From Helicobacter heilmannii (GTDB lineage: Bacteria; Campylobacterota; Campylobacteria; Campylobacterales; Helicobacteraceae), in contig NZ_CDMK01000002.1 of assembly GCF_001283065.1 (NCBI RefSeq), positions 422,148 to 455,279 on the forward strand: 33,132 bases of DNA, given 5' to 3'. Shown here one piece after another: positions 18,313 through 26,778 of this stretch. The notes beneath the pieces were generated by a model. That model saw nothing but the letters and a program-made list of their open reading frames with translations, was not told where the DNA came from and did not search any database. How positions within the stretch are numbered: the stretch's first letter is position 1; every line of letters starts with the position of its first letter. A program made the translations under genes and the position numbers.

Positions 18313-18983
18313 GATTTTTACTCCTGATTTTACTCACCCTGCCCCTAATCGCCCAGGGGCTTTTAGAGCAGGCGATTAAACAGGCTTACACAGACTTTTA
18401 CGCCAAATACCCCTTAAAAGTCCAAGCGGTGCAAATCAGCCTTGCCAGCGGTAGCCTTGCCACCCTGGAGCAGATTATAAAGAGTGCCAAAACCCCCCAA
18501 GATTTAAACCTGCAGCTGCGCCCCCAGCAATTTTTAAACCAAGAGGGACTGCTAAACTTGAGCCTACAAAATGCCAGTGTATGGGTGCGCTATAAAATCA
18601 AAGCTACCATCCAAGTCTATAAGTCTAAGAGTATGCTAAGAAAAGACCAAAACCTAGATGCCAGCAACACCTACCAAGTGAGCATCCCCTTCACCCGCTT
18701 TTTTGCCATGCCCATAGATGCATCTTACATCAATAACTCTAGCGCACGGAGTTTTCTAGCCGCCAACACGCTTTTAAGCATCGACAAGGTCGGGGCGCAG
18801 ATTTTAGTTTATAAGCACGAGATTTTCCACGCCACGCTAAAAGAGGGAGCGATCTTTTTAGAAACCTCTTTGCAAGCTTTAGAAAATGGGGGGCTAGGCC
18901 AAGTGATCCAAGCCCTCAATGTAGCGAGCAAAAAGGTCGTACAAGTGAAAATCACAGGGTTTTTAAAGGGGGAAGTGCTGTGA
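18309..18983 (+). CDS. flgA: Flagellar P-ring assembly chaperone FlgA
   Basis: 224 residues. A signal peptide (MRFLLLILLTLPLIAQG) directs it to the periplasm. The C-terminal SAF domain (about 120-224) has the FlgA pattern: IPFTRFFAMPIDASYI, LLSIDKVGAQILVYKHE, IFLETSLQALENGGLGQVIQALN, and a final VQVKITGFLKG strand. FlgA helps FlgI assemble the P ring around the flagellar rod. The start is the GTG at 18309 overlapping the uvrD stop (GTGA), which gives the signal peptide at the right place. The flgA-ubiX-coaD-tmk order also occurs in C. jejuni as I recall it. The N-terminal half is poorly conserved, as usual for this family. Confidence 0.85.
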   Translation: MRFLLLILLTLPLIAQGLLEQAIKQAYTDFYAKYPLKVQAVQISLASGSLATLEQIIKSAKTPQDLNLQLRPQQFLNQEGLLNLSLQNASVWVRYKIKATIQVYKSKSMLRKDQNLDASNTYQVSIPFTRFFAMPIDASYINNSSARSFLAANTLLSIDKVGAQILVYKHEIFHATLKEGAIFLETSLQALENGGLGQVIQALNVASKKVVQVKITGFLKGEVL

Positions 18984-19540
18984 AATTGGTTTTGGGCGTG
19001 AGCGGGGCGAGCGGGGTACATTTGGCGTGGCGTTTTGTGGAAAACTTACCGCTTGGAGTGGAGCTATTCATCGTGCTGAGTGCCCATGCTAAAAAGGCCG
19101 CTCTCGCCGAAATGGGGCTAAACTTTAACGAGAAGTTAAAAGAACTCAAACGACCCTACACACTTTATAAGCACCACGAAATAGACGCGCCCATCTCTTC
19201 TGGCAGTTTCAACATAGATGCCATGGCGGTGATCCCAGCCAGCCTCAACACCTTTAGTAAAATCGCCCATGGCCTTTGCGATGACCTTTTAAGCCGCGCG
19301 GCTGCAGTCGCCCTCAAAGAGCAAAAAAAACTTCTCATCGCCCCTAGGGAGTTACCCCTGCACTCCATTGCCCTTGAAAATTTATTAAAACTCGCTAAGG
19401 CCGGGGCGATCATCGCTCCCCCTTTACTCACCTACTACACCAAGCCCAAGGATTTAGAGAGCATGGAGCTGTTTTTGGTGGGCAAGTGGTTTGACGCGCT
19501 AGGCATTGCCCATGACTTATACCAGCGCTGGGGGGTTTAA
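18980..19540 (+). CDS. ubiX: Flavin prenyltransferase UbiX
   Basis: UbiX, 186 residues, attaches a dimethylallyl group to FMN, producing the prenylated cofactor used by UbiD-type decarboxylases. In Helicobacter this most likely serves the futalosine menaquinone pathway, since ubiquinone is absent. Motifs: [15 protein letters not shown] (5-19), [20 protein letters not shown] (72-91) with the FMN-binding serines, [22 protein letters not shown], and [10 protein letters not shown] (121-130). The start is a GTG at 18980 overlapping the flgA stop (GTGA), and its TAA overlaps the coaD ATG by one base. All expected motif residues are present. Confidence 0.95.
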   Translation: MKLVLGVSGASGVHLAWRFVENLPLGVELFIVLSAHAKKAALAEMGLNFNEKLKELKRPYTLYKHHEIDAPISSGSFNIDAMAVIPASLNTFSKIAHGLCDDLLSRAAAVALKEQKKLLIAPRELPLHSIALENLLKLAKAGAIIAPPLLTYYTKPKDLESMELFLVGKWFDALGIAHDLYQRWGV

Positions 19541-20013
19541 TGCACACGGCCATTTATCCCGGGACCTTTGATCCCATCACCAACGGGCATTTAGACATCA
19601 TCAAAAAGGGGGCGGATTTATTTAACCCCCTCATCGTGGCGGTGGCAAAGTCGCATGCCAAAAACCCCATGTTTAGCCTACCAGAGCGCTTAGAAATGCT
19701 GCAACTGGCCACGAAGTCTTTGGACAATGTCCAATGCCTCGCCTTTGAGGGGCTGTTGTGTGGCTTAGCCAAGTCGTATAACTGCAAGTGGATCATCAGA
19801 GGACTTAGGGCGGTGAGCGATTTTGAATTTGAGTTTCAAATGGGCTATGCCAACAAGTCCTTGAATCCTGCACTAGAAACCATGTTTTTCATGCCCACCT
19901 TACAAAACGCCTTCATCAGCTCGTCCGTGGTGCGCTCCATTTTAAATCACAAGGGGCAAATCGACCATCTAGTCCCCCCCCTTGTGTTAGAATTTATCCA
20001 GCAAAGGTTTTAA
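19540..20013 (+). CDS. coaD: Phosphopantetheine adenylyltransferase (PPAT)
   Basis: CoaD, 157 residues, transfers AMP from ATP to 4'-phosphopantetheine, the penultimate step of coenzyme A synthesis. It belongs to the nucleotidyltransferases with the (T/H)xGH motif: [20 protein letters not shown] with T14-N15-G16-H17, then [32 protein letters not shown] and the closing ISSSVVRSI. Length matches the H. pylori enzyme. A run of eight C bases (19974-19981) lies in the last 15 codons; the frame is intact here. One-base overlap with ubiX; tmk begins directly after the stop. Confidence 0.97.
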   Translation: MHTAIYPGTFDPITNGHLDIIKKGADLFNPLIVAVAKSHAKNPMFSLPERLEMLQLATKSLDNVQCLAFEGLLCGLAKSYNCKWIIRGLRAVSDFEFEFQMGYANKSLNPALETMFFMPTLQNAFISSSVVRSILNHKGQIDHLVPPLVLEFIQQRF

Positions 20014-20631
20014 ATGTTTATTGCCTTAGAGGGGGTGGACACCAGCGGCAAAAGTACACAAATCATGCTGCTTAAAGAGGCCTACCCTCATGCTATTTTC
20101 ACCAAGGAGCCGGGAGGCACTAAGTTAGGGCAAGCCCTGCGCCAAAAGGTGTTATACGAGAATTTAAGCCTCGATACGCAGTTTTTATTGTTTCTAGCCG
20201 ATCGCGCGCTGCACTTAGAAGAGGTGTTAAAACCCAACTTCCACCAACTCATCTTTAGCGATCGTTCTTTAATCTCAGGGCTTGCCTACGCCCCCTACCC
20301 CTTAGAGCAAGCCCTAGACTTACACAGAGTCCATGGCTTATTAGAGGTGTTGCCAAATTGCGTCTTTGTACTCAAACTCCCCCCCCAAGCTTTAAAAGAG
20401 CGCCTACATACCAAAACCCATGATTTTATAGAATCCCGTGGACTGGAATTTTTAGAGCGTACCCAAGAGCGCCTTTTACAAGCCTGTGCACTTTTAGGTG
20501 TTTGCACTTATATCTTAGACGCAAGTTTAAGCCCACAAGGCCTGAATACAAAGATTTTAAAGAGTCTAAAAGACATGGGTGCTTTTTGTGCCTTCACCAA
20601 AGACTTGCACAATTCTTGTCAAAACCTGTAG
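20014..20631 (+). CDS. tmk: Thymidylate kinase
   Basis: Tmk, 205 residues, phosphorylates dTMP to dTDP. It has the P-loop GVDTSGKST (7-15), EPGG (32-35), the DR motif FSDRSLISGLAYA (81-93) and a lid region ERLHTKTHDFIESRG. The H. pylori enzyme is about 191 residues and ends near the position of SLKDMG here; the extra tail (AFCAFTKDLHNSCQNL) lies over the remains of an opposite-strand Sel1-repeat gene, so the stop codon appears to have been lost and a new one reached in relic DNA. The catalytic part is intact. It is the last gene of the run from 9203, directly abutting coaD. Confidence 0.95.
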   Translation: MFIALEGVDTSGKSTQIMLLKEAYPHAIFTKEPGGTKLGQALRQKVLYENLSLDTQFLLFLADRALHLEEVLKPNFHQLIFSDRSLISGLAYAPYPLEQALDLHRVHGLLEVLPNCVFVLKLPPQALKERLHTKTHDFIESRGLEFLERTQERLLQACALLGVCTYILDASLSPQGLNTKILKSLKDMGAFCAFTKDLHNSCQNL

Positions 20632-20880
20632 TGCAAGCCTTTTTATAAGATTGCTCTACCTTAGGTTCGTCTTTTTTACACCTCTCCTTTTTATACACGA
20701 CTGCCAGTCTATAATGCCCTAGAAAATCCTCCATATCCACAGCTTTTTAGCAATGTTTATCATCATCAGGATTCAAAGCCAGCATAAATAGGCATCGGCC
20801 ACGCCTGTTTGGGCAACTTGAATAAATCTTACATCTCTTGTTTATGTAATGCCATGCCACCGATCAAAACCCTCAATAAA
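20594..20880 (-). pseudogene. Decayed Sel1-repeat (Hcp-like cysteine-rich) protein gene
   Basis: On the minus strand, 20746-20594 reads as 50 open codons including GHYRLAVVYKKERCKKDEPK and VEQSYKKACTTGFDKNCASL. This is the Sel1/Hcp repeat pattern: LAxxY, a basic stretch, then YKKAC-xx-G-xx-x-CASL, with the Cys pair typical of Helicobacter cysteine-rich proteins. Upstream, in another frame, 20835-20776 gives DVRFIQVAQTGVADAYLC, the end of a preceding repeat. Stops at 20842-20844, 20773-20775 and 20747-20749 and frame changes between segments show it is dead. It has no recognisable signal peptide or start. The 3' end lies antisense to the last codons of tmk. Identification rests on reading the repeat pattern by eye. 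Confidence 0.7.
20604..20645 (+). terminator. tmk: Possible intrinsic terminator at the end of tmk
   Basis: CTTGCAC (20604-20610) pairs with GTGCAAG (20631-20637) across a 20-base loop, followed by CC and a T5 run (20641-20644 plus the base before). The right arm begins at the last base of the tmk stop. The stem also coincides with two Cys codons of the antisense Sel1 relic, so it may be accidental. The long loop makes it a modest terminator at best. Confidence 0.35.
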
Positions 20881-21118
20881 GTGTTGTCAAGTCGTTTATT
20901 TGTCTAGTAAACTTATAATCCCGTTGCGTAATTTTGCCTGTTTTGATCATTTATGGTCTTGACTCACATTTACCTCTAGCACTCTAAAACCTATACTTTT
21001 TTGGGTTAAAAAGTTTTGGCCAATATAAAATATTGGTTAGTATTCAGCACATAGAAAAAAGAGAGCAAACAAGATATGTGTCTTTTGCGTTTTAAACACT
21101 ACAGAGTGTTGAACGCGG
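20881..21118. other. AT-rich gene-free stretch with palindromes and an orphan TATAAT
   Basis: This stretch of about 240 bases between the Sel1 relic and the waaL stop has no open frame I would defend. It holds a plus-strand TATAAT at 20914-20919, a hairpin ACTTTTT/AAAAAGT (20995-21014), a near-perfect palindrome CCAATAT-AAA-ATATTGG (21020-21036), and a hairpin AACACT-ACAG-AGTGTT (21095-21110) lying 9-24 bases past the waaL stop. The last could end waaL transcription but lacks a good T-run on that strand. A second TATAAT lies at 20710-20715, inside the Sel1 relic. Nothing here identifies a known RNA. Confidence 0.45.
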
Positions 21119-22369
21119 TCAAAGGATGACAAGATTGCGTTGGCTTGTGACAAGTGTAGCCATCACCACCATCCCTATAAAAAAGCTCCCCTCTGTAAAG
21201 AAAGAAAAGGGGTCAAAGCCCATGGCAAACACGACATAAAAGACCAACATGCCAAGCCCAAACAAAGAAATTTCAGGTGCAACACGCAAGTTTTGCCAAA
21301 AGAAACGCCCCACCACTCCCCAAAACAAAAGCAGTACGGCGACACCCACCAGCCCCCGGCGGGCTAGGGTGTTCAGGATTTCGTTTTCGTACTTTTCCCC
21401 ACAATCGATCTCGTCAGCCTTTCTATAAGAATGCGCTAAAGCTAAAATTTCGGGCAATCTTGCGCACTTGGTGCTAGGACTCATGCCAAAAATGGGCGAA
21501 AGTCTAGCGATGGCAATGGCAACTTTCCAACGGGCGATACGCAATCCCGTGCTTGTGTTGGGGTTTTTTTGGGCGTAGAGTTGTAAATCGTGACTGAAGT
21601 TTTCATAGGCGTTACGGGGGGTTTTCAACACCCCTTCATGCTCTAGGGTATAGTCGATGCCAAACATGGCCACAAAACTCAAAGCGATCGCCAACATGAA
21701 GGGCAGGGCGCGCCAAGATTTTTGCAAATACAGCACCAAAACAGAGAGGGCAAGAAAGCCAAGAGCGAAGGCGAGCATCGCCGTACGTGTTCCGCTAAAG
21801 AGCACCACGACAAAGCCCAGCAACAACGCCGCACTAAAGAGAATTTTTTCTAGGCGTTTATGGGTGTGAAGGGCGTGGATATAGCATCCAAAAACTGCCA
21901 TGCTAGTCAGCACCACAAACGCCATGATGCTGCTAGAGCCATCCACCCGCCCCACGCTCAAAAAGACCCTTTGGACGAGGGCAATGCCCCCATTGAGCAC
22001 ACAAGCGATCGCCATGCTCGTAAAAATCAAACTCTGTTTGAGGGTGAGATTGGCTCCGCTTAAACACACCAACGCCACCGCCCCAAAGACATAGAGCAGG
22101 GGCATTTCCAAAGTGGGCAGGTTGTAGCGCCAACTTTCTAAGTCGCTTTGGATAAAGAGGCTGGGCAACACGCTTAAAAACATGAGCACAAAAGCCCCAG
22201 CTAGCCATTTGCATTCTTTGGAGGGCCTAATGGGAGGTTTATAGAGGAAATAATAAACAAGCGCACCGAACATAAGTATGACCAGCAGTCCATGCGCCCC
22301 CGCTCTTTTGAAAGAAAGCAGAAAAAATAGGGCAAAAAAAACGCTAACGGCGTTTGAAGCCCAAAGCAT
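21119..22369 (-). CDS. waaL: O-antigen ligase WaaL
   Basis: A 416-residue protein with about ten to twelve predicted membrane helices and the Wzy/WaaL-type layout: many hydrophobic segments and a large periplasmic loop (about 235-330, including NPNTSTGLRIARWKVAIAIA). It contains VVLFSGTRTAMLAFALGFLA, the arginine-bearing motif common in O-antigen ligases. WaaL joins undecaprenyl-linked O-antigen to lipid A-core in the periplasm; in H. pylori this adds Lewis-antigen chains. The pairing with rpsO, and flhA diverging on the other side, is the same as in H. pylori. Its ATG overlaps the rpsO stop by one base, so it is probably co-transcribed. The family diverges quickly; position supports ligase over polymerase. 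Confidence 0.82.
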   Translation of the reverse strand: MLWASNAVSVFFALFFLLSFKRAGAHGLLVILMFGALVYYFLYKPPIRPSKECKWLAGAFVLMFLSVLPSLFIQSDLESWRYNLPTLEMPLLYVFGAVALVCLSGANLTLKQSLIFTSMAIACVLNGGIALVQRVFLSVGRVDGSSSIMAFVVLTSMAVFGCYIHALHTHKRLEKILFSAALLLGFVVVLFSGTRTAMLAFALGFLALSVLVLYLQKSWRALPFMLAIALSFVAMFGIDYTLEHEGVLKTPRNAYENFSHDLQLYAQKNPNTSTGLRIARWKVAIAIARLSPIFGMSPSTKCARLPEILALAHSYRKADEIDCGEKYENEILNTLARRGLVGVAVLLLFWGVVGRFFWQNLRVAPEISLFGLGMLVFYVVFAMGFDPFSFFTEGSFFIGMVVMATLVTSQRNLVIL

Positions 22370-22641
22370 TAACGATTCTTGATACCTAGTGCTTCAATGA
22401 GTGTGACATAGCGGTCATGCTGTGTGTCTTTAAGGTATTTAAGTAGGTTTTTGCGATGACCCACGAGTTTTAAAAGCCCCAAGCGGCTAGAGTGATCCTT
22501 GGGGTTGTTTTTTAAATGGGCAGTCAAGTCCGCAATCCTTTGGCTCAAGAGGGCGATTTGCACCTCGCTAGAACCTGTATCATTATCTTGTCGGGCGAAG
22601 CGTTTGATGATCTCTTGCTTCTTCTCCGTACTTAAAGCCAT
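22369..22641 (-). CDS. rpsO: 30S ribosomal protein uS15
   Basis: uS15, 90 residues, binds 16S rRNA helices early in assembly of the 30S platform. Sequence is typical: [80 protein letters not shown]. The start at 22641 is preceded by a near-ideal ribosome site, TAGGAGGT, six bases away. A TATAAT box on the minus strand at 22676-22681 lies about 35 bases upstream. It is followed by waaL with a one-base overlap. Whether its leader carries an autoregulatory fold is not evident. Confidence 0.97.
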   Translation of the reverse strand: MALSTEKKQEIIKRFARQDNDTGSSEVQIALLSQRIADLTAHLKNNPKDHSSRLGLLKLVGHRKNLLKYLKDTQHDRYVTLIEALGIKNR

Positions 22642-22675
22642 GAAGACCTCCTATAGGAAAATTACACAAGTTTGC

Positions 22676-22681
22676 ATTATA
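22676..22681 (-). promoter_or_regulatory. rpsO: -10 box of rpsO-waaL
   Basis: On the minus strand these bases read TATAAT, 35 bases before the rpsO ATG, giving a leader of roughly 28 bases that ends in TAGGAGGT. No good -35 at standard spacing is visible. It faces the flhA promoter across about 50 bases. Confidence 0.65.
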
Positions 22682-22710
22682 ACCTAAAAAGTCAAATTTT
22701 ACATGAAAGA

Positions 22711-22738
22711 TTGTAGAATGCAGGGATTTTAATATAAT
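22711..22738 (+). promoter_or_regulatory. flhA: flhA promoter, sigma-70 type
   Basis: TTGTAG (22711-22716) and TATAAT (22733-22738) are separated by 16 bases, 17 bases before the GTG start of flhA. Transcription would begin near 22745, leaving a leader of only about ten bases that contains AAGG. No sigma-54 (GG-N10-GC) or sigma-28 element is seen here, consistent with flhA being an early flagellar gene. Confidence 0.65.
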
Positions 22739-22755
22739 TTAACTCAAGGCAGTTA

Positions 22756-24954
22756 GTGGCTCGCAACAAGCAAAAGAGCATTTTAAAACGGACATTCCCT
22801 TTTTTAAGGCAACTCACCCAGTCTAAGGACTTAACCGTTGTTGTCTTTGTGATTGCAATTTTGGCAATCATCATTGTCCCCTTACCGCCCTTTTTGCTCG
22901 ACTTCTTGCTCACCATCTCCATTGCCTTATCAGTGCTTATCATTTTAATCGGGCTTTACATCACGAAGCCCACGGACTTTAGCGCCTTCCCCACCTTGCT
23001 CTTGATTGTTACGCTTTACCGCCTCGCGCTCAATGTCGCCACCACGCGCATGATCTTAACCCAGGGCTACAAGGGACCTAGCGCGGTGAGCGACATCATC
23101 AGTGCCTTTGGGGAATTCACCGTGAGCGGGAATTATGTCATCGGGACGATCATTTTTAGTATTCTAGTTTTGGTGAATTTATTAGTGGTTACCAATGGTT
23201 CAACACGCGTTACAGAGGTGCGCGCGCGTTTTGCCTTAGACGCGATGCCGGGCAAGCAGATGGCGATCGATGCGGATTTAAACTCGGGGCTCATTGACAA
23301 TGAAGAGGCAAAAAAAAGGCGCGCAGCACTGAGCCAAGAAGCCGACTTTTACGGCGCAATGGACGGGGCAAGCAAGTTCGTCAAGGGCGATGCGATCGCC
23401 TCCATCATCATCACTCTAATCAACATCATCGGGGGCTTTTTAGTCGGGGTGTTCCAAAGGGACATGACCATGGCCTTTAGTGCCTCCACCTTCACGATTT
23501 TAACCATTGGCGATGGCCTAGTGAGCCAAATCCCGGCACTCATCATCGCTACCGCTACGGGCATTGTCGCCACCCGTACCACCCAGCACGAGGAAGAAAA
23601 CTTCGCCAGTAAGCTCATCACCCAGCTTACAGACAAGAGCAAAACCTTGGTCATTGTGGGCTTTATTCTCTTGCTTTTTGCCAGTGTGCCGGGACTACCC
23701 ACTTTTTCACTGTTCTTTGTAGGCAGTTTGTTTTTATTCATCGCATGGCTTATCTCAAGAGAGGGCAAGGACAATTTATTTTCTAAATTTGAAGCGTGGC
23801 TGAGTAAGAAAACGGGTATTGATCTAAGCCATAGGCCCACCGCCACCGCCGACCAAGCCCCCACCACCCGCCCCCAAAAGAGCGCAGAGGAGATCAAAAA
23901 AGAGGAAGAACAGGCCATCAATGAGGTGTTGAAAGTGGAGTTTTTAGAGCTTGCTTTAGGCTACCAGCTCATTTCTCTAGCCGACATCAAACAGGGAGGG
24001 GATTTGTTAGAGCGTATTAGAGGTATCCGTAAAAAGATTGCGAGTGATTATGGCTTTTTAATGCCCCAAATCCGCATTAGAGATAATCTCCAGCTCCCTC
24101 CCACGCATTATGAAATTAAGCTCAAAGGAATCACCATTGGCGATGGGAGCGTGATGCCCGAGCGCTTTTTGGCGATGAACACGGGTTTTGCGGGCAAAGA
24201 AATCGAGGGGATTCCCACTAAAGAGCCCGCCTTTGGGATGGACGCGCTGTGGATCGAACCCAAAGACAAAGAGGAGGCGATTATCCAAGGTTATACGATC
24301 ATCGACCCCTCCACCGTGATCGCCACACACACCAGCGAATTGGTCAAAAACTACGCCGAAGAGTTCATCACCAAAGACGAGGTGAAATCGCTTTTAGAAC
24401 GGCTAGCTAACGATTACCCCGCCATTGTCGAGGAGGCCAAGAAAATCCCCACAGGGGTGATTCGCTCTGTGTTGCAAGAACTCTTGCACGAGAAAATCCC
24501 CATTAAAGATATGCTCACCATTTTAGAAACCATCACTGATATTGCGCCTAGCGTGCAAAACGACATCACTATTTTAACCGAGCAGGTGCGCGCCCGCCTT
24601 TCAAGAGTCATCACCAATATTTTTAAGTCCGAGGACGGGACTTTAAAATTGCTCACGCTGGGCACCGCCACCGAGCAGTTTTTATTAAATAAACTCAAGG
24701 ATCAAGCTTCGGGTAAATTCTTACTCTTAAACACCACGGAAATGCAGCAGCTCATCGAACATGTGTCTGCCGAGTCTATGAAAATCTTACAGCGGGGGAT
24801 CGCGCCGGTGATTCTCATCGTGGATCCCGAGTTGCGTCGTCCGCTCTCCACAAAAATGGAGCAGTTTAAAATCGACATTGTGGTGCTCAGCCACGCTGAA
24901 CTAGACACGAATGCCAAATACGAGGTACTCGGCACAATTAATATTAATTTTTAA
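22756..24954 (+). CDS. flhA: Flagellar export gate protein FlhA
   Basis: FlhA, 732 residues, the same length as in H. pylori, is the main component of the flagellar type III export gate and docks export substrates through its large cytoplasmic domain. The N-terminal third is polytopic (about eight helices), with the family signature [20 protein letters not shown] (87-106), [30 protein letters not shown] and [20 protein letters not shown]. The cytoplasmic domain begins near residue 350, after a Pro/Thr-rich linker (about 355-375). The start is GTG at 22756, close to the predicted transcription start; the N-terminus [20 protein letters not shown] resembles relatives. In Helicobacter, FlhA also affects expression of later flagellar genes. 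The DHH gene follows after eight bases. Confidence 0.97.
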   Translation: MARNKQKSILKRTFPFLRQLTQSKDLTVVVFVIAILAIIIVPLPPFLLDFLLTISIALSVLIILIGLYITKPTDFSAFPTLLLIVTLYRLALNVATTRMILTQGYKGPSAVSDIISAFGEFTVSGNYVIGTIIFSILVLVNLLVVTNGSTRVTEVRARFALDAMPGKQMAIDADLNSGLIDNEEAKKRRAALSQEADFYGAMDGASKFVKGDAIASIIITLINIIGGFLVGVFQRDMTMAFSASTFTILTIGDGLVSQIPALIIATATGIVATRTTQHEEENFASKLITQLTDKSKTLVIVGFILLLFASVPGLPTFSLFFVGSLFLFIAWLISREGKDNLFSKFEAWLSKKTGIDLSHRPTATADQAPTTRPQKSAEEIKKEEEQAINEVLKVEFLELALGYQLISLADIKQGGDLLERIRGIRKKIASDYGFLMPQIRIRDNLQLPPTHYEIKLKGITIGDGSVMPERFLAMNTGFAGKEIEGIPTKEPAFGMDALWIEPKDKEEAIIQGYTIIDPSTVIATHTSELVKNYAEEFITKDEVKSLLERLANDYPAIVEEAKKIPTGVIRSVLQELLHEKIPIKDMLTILETITDIAPSVQNDITILTEQVRARLSRVITNIFKSEDGTLKLLTLGTATEQFLLNKLKDQASGKFLLLNTTEMQQLIEHVSAESMKILQRGIAPVILIVDPELRRPLSTKMEQFKIDIVVLSHAELDTNAKYEVLGTININF

Positions 24955-24962
24955 GGACAAAA

Positions 24963-26048
24963 ATGCAAGTTTTCCACTTATCCCACATTGATTTAGACGG
25001 CTATGGATGCCAATTCATCAGCCGCAACTTTTTTAGAGACATCAAGTTTTACAACGCCAACTACGGGCGGGAGGTGAGCGCAAGGCTGCACGAAATTTTA
25101 GGCGACATCGGGCGGGTACTAGAACCCAAGCGCAAGGTTTTAATTTTGGTGACGGATTTGAATTTGACCCTAAACGAGGCGCAGTTTTTGCAAGAGCAAA
25201 GCGATGCTCTGCGTTTGCAGGGGCTTGAAGTGCAGGTGCTGCTCCTAGACCACCACGCCACCGGCCAAGACGCAGCCAACATCTATCATTGGTACCACCT
25301 AGACACCGAGTGCAGCGCGTCTAAGATCACCTTTGAAACCTTGCAAAAACTCTATACACCCCTAGAGAACATCGAAAACCTAGCTCCCATGGTGGAGATG
25401 ATCAACTCCATAGATATTTGGCAAGAGGGGGGGTTTGGCTTTGAATTTGGTAAGGTGTGCATGCGCATGATCGCAAGCACCCATGAGCTCAACCGCTTCA
25501 TGTTTGATGAGGAGCACCGCGCCTATAAATTTGCCCTTTTAGAGAAAGTACCTACCTATTTGCACCAAGAAAAGGGCGAAGTTGCCTTTGACAACGATTT
25601 ATTTAGGTTGAAAAAAATCGCTTTGGGGGGCAACCCCGATTTAGAAACGATGGACAACATCGCCTCCAACGCCCAAGTTGCCCTGCTCTCACAAAAAAAA
25701 GAGGAATGCGCCCTAGAGTGCGAGGGCAAGAAGGGGTTTTTGAGTTACAGCATGGGGGGCATTAGTGTTTTGGCCAATCTCTTCTTGGAGCAAAACCCTG
25801 AATTTGACTTTTATATAGATGTGAGCCCTAAGGGATCTGTAAGCCTGCGCTCTAATGGAAAATGCGATGTGAGTAACTTAAGTAAACAATATTTTAACGG
25901 AGGAGGGCACAAAAACGCCAGCGGGGGTAAAATAGAAGGCTTTAAAGAAAGTTTTAGCTACTATGACATTAAGGAGCAGTTAGAAAAGGTGTTTCACAAG
26001 GAAAAGGGGGCTGATTACAGCTTCTTTGGGAACCGCTTCGAGTTTTAA
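24963..26048 (+). CDS. DHH/DHHA1 phosphoesterase (NrnA-like)
   Basis: 361 residues of the DHH superfamily. The metal-binding motifs are HSHIDLDGYG (6-15), LVTDLNL (62-68) and LLDHHATGQD (94-103). The C-terminal DHHA1 domain carries FNGGGHKNASGGKI (311-324), used for substrate binding. Relatives are nanoRNases/pAp phosphatases or cyclic-dinucleotide phosphodiesterases; which applies here cannot be told from sequence. Helicobacter lacks classical oligoribonuclease, which makes a nanoRNase role reasonable (inference). TAAGGA at the flhA stop serves as ribosome site for the ATG at 24963. The gene follows flhA in H. pylori as well. Confidence 0.85.
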   Translation: MQVFHLSHIDLDGYGCQFISRNFFRDIKFYNANYGREVSARLHEILGDIGRVLEPKRKVLILVTDLNLTLNEAQFLQEQSDALRLQGLEVQVLLLDHHATGQDAANIYHWYHLDTECSASKITFETLQKLYTPLENIENLAPMVEMINSIDIWQEGGFGFEFGKVCMRMIASTHELNRFMFDEEHRAYKFALLEKVPTYLHQEKGEVAFDNDLFRLKKIALGGNPDLETMDNIASNAQVALLSQKKEECALECEGKKGFLSYSMGGISVLANLFLEQNPEFDFYIDVSPKGSVSLRSNGKCDVSNLSKQYFNGGGHKNASGGKIEGFKESFSYYDIKEQLEKVFHKEKGADYSFFGNRFEF

Positions 26049-26075
26049 GCCCAAAGGAAATTGAAAGGAGAATCC

Positions 26076-26768
26076 ATGAAAGCCCAATCTGCATCATATT
26101 TTCTTGCTCTAAGTTTACTAACAGGTTGTGTGAGCTACCAAATCAAGCCCGAAAAAATCGCCAGTTATAACAACGGTATCCAGGTTTTAACCTCCGCCAA
26201 ACCCGACTCTAAAGTCCAAGTGGAGGTCGCCCAAAAGAAATTAAAAGGTCTAGACAACCCACCCTTAGTGATCTATGTGGGGGCGCAGATTTTAAGTGGC
26301 ACCCCCTTAAACTTCGACACCTCTAACATCTCTGTGAGCGAAAAGGGTAGCCCTCTGCCCGTGCTGGGCTTTCAAGCAATGATGAAATCCAGTTACGACT
26401 TTGAACCCGTGTTGCAAAAGTTCAATATTGCCACGCCCAACAGCAACATTGTGGAGGATGGCATCGGGCCCTCTATGTTCTACTACGGACAGGGCAGCTT
26501 CTTGGCTTACGACATGATGTTTGGCATGCCCTTCATGATGATGGACGATGTGCAGACGCAAGAGATCATGCAAGAGGAGCGCCAAGCTTTTAAGATTATG
26601 GCGATCAACTACCTCAAACGCTCCACCCTAAGGCCCGATGGCAAGGCCAAGGGGGGCTTTGTGGTGATCGACCCCAAACCCATTAAGCCGGGCACTCTTG
26701 TGGTGAAGGTTACCCTACACAACGAAATCCACACCTTTAAAATAGACATCCAAAACCCACAACAATAG
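26076..26768 (+). CDS. Hypothetical lipoprotein
   Basis: 230 residues with an N-terminal export signal ending in lipobox LLTGC (Cys18), so probably a membrane-anchored lipoprotein. The mature part contains no domain I recognise. It has an even mix of beta-rich segments ([40 protein letters not shown]) and an unusual methionine-rich patch [20 protein letters not shown] at about 149-168. I chose the ATG at 26076, which follows AAAGGAG (26064-26070) by five bases; a TTG at 26061 lies before the ribosome site. It sits 27 bases after the DHH gene and 10 before pheS, so is probably co-transcribed. Function unknown. Confidence 0.78.
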   Translation: MKAQSASYFLALSLLTGCVSYQIKPEKIASYNNGIQVLTSAKPDSKVQVEVAQKKLKGLDNPPLVIYVGAQILSGTPLNFDTSNISVSEKGSPLPVLGFQAMMKSSYDFEPVLQKFNIATPNSNIVEDGIGPSMFYYGQGSFLAYDMMFGMPFMMMDDVQTQEIMQEERQAFKIMAINYLKRSTLRPDGKAKGGFVVIDPKPIKPGTLVVKVTLHNEIHTFKIDIQNPQQ

Positions 26769-26778
26769 AAAGGATAGA

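Noticed and set aside
19974-19981. C8 run in coaD, with similar C8/G8 runs in tmk, pheS, ispH, mscS and the nitrilase gene, as phase-variation tracts
   Set aside because: Frames are intact, most of the genes are essential, and the runs are short for Helicobacter slipped-strand switches; they fit the C-rich codon use of this genome.
20733-20742. DnaA-box-like ATATCCACA
   Set aside because: Single imperfect match within the Sel1 relic coding pattern, with no cluster of boxes or origin context.
23349-23921. 190-codon minus-strand frame inside flhA
   Set aside because: Hydrophobic mirror of FlhA membrane and linker sequence; no supporting signals.
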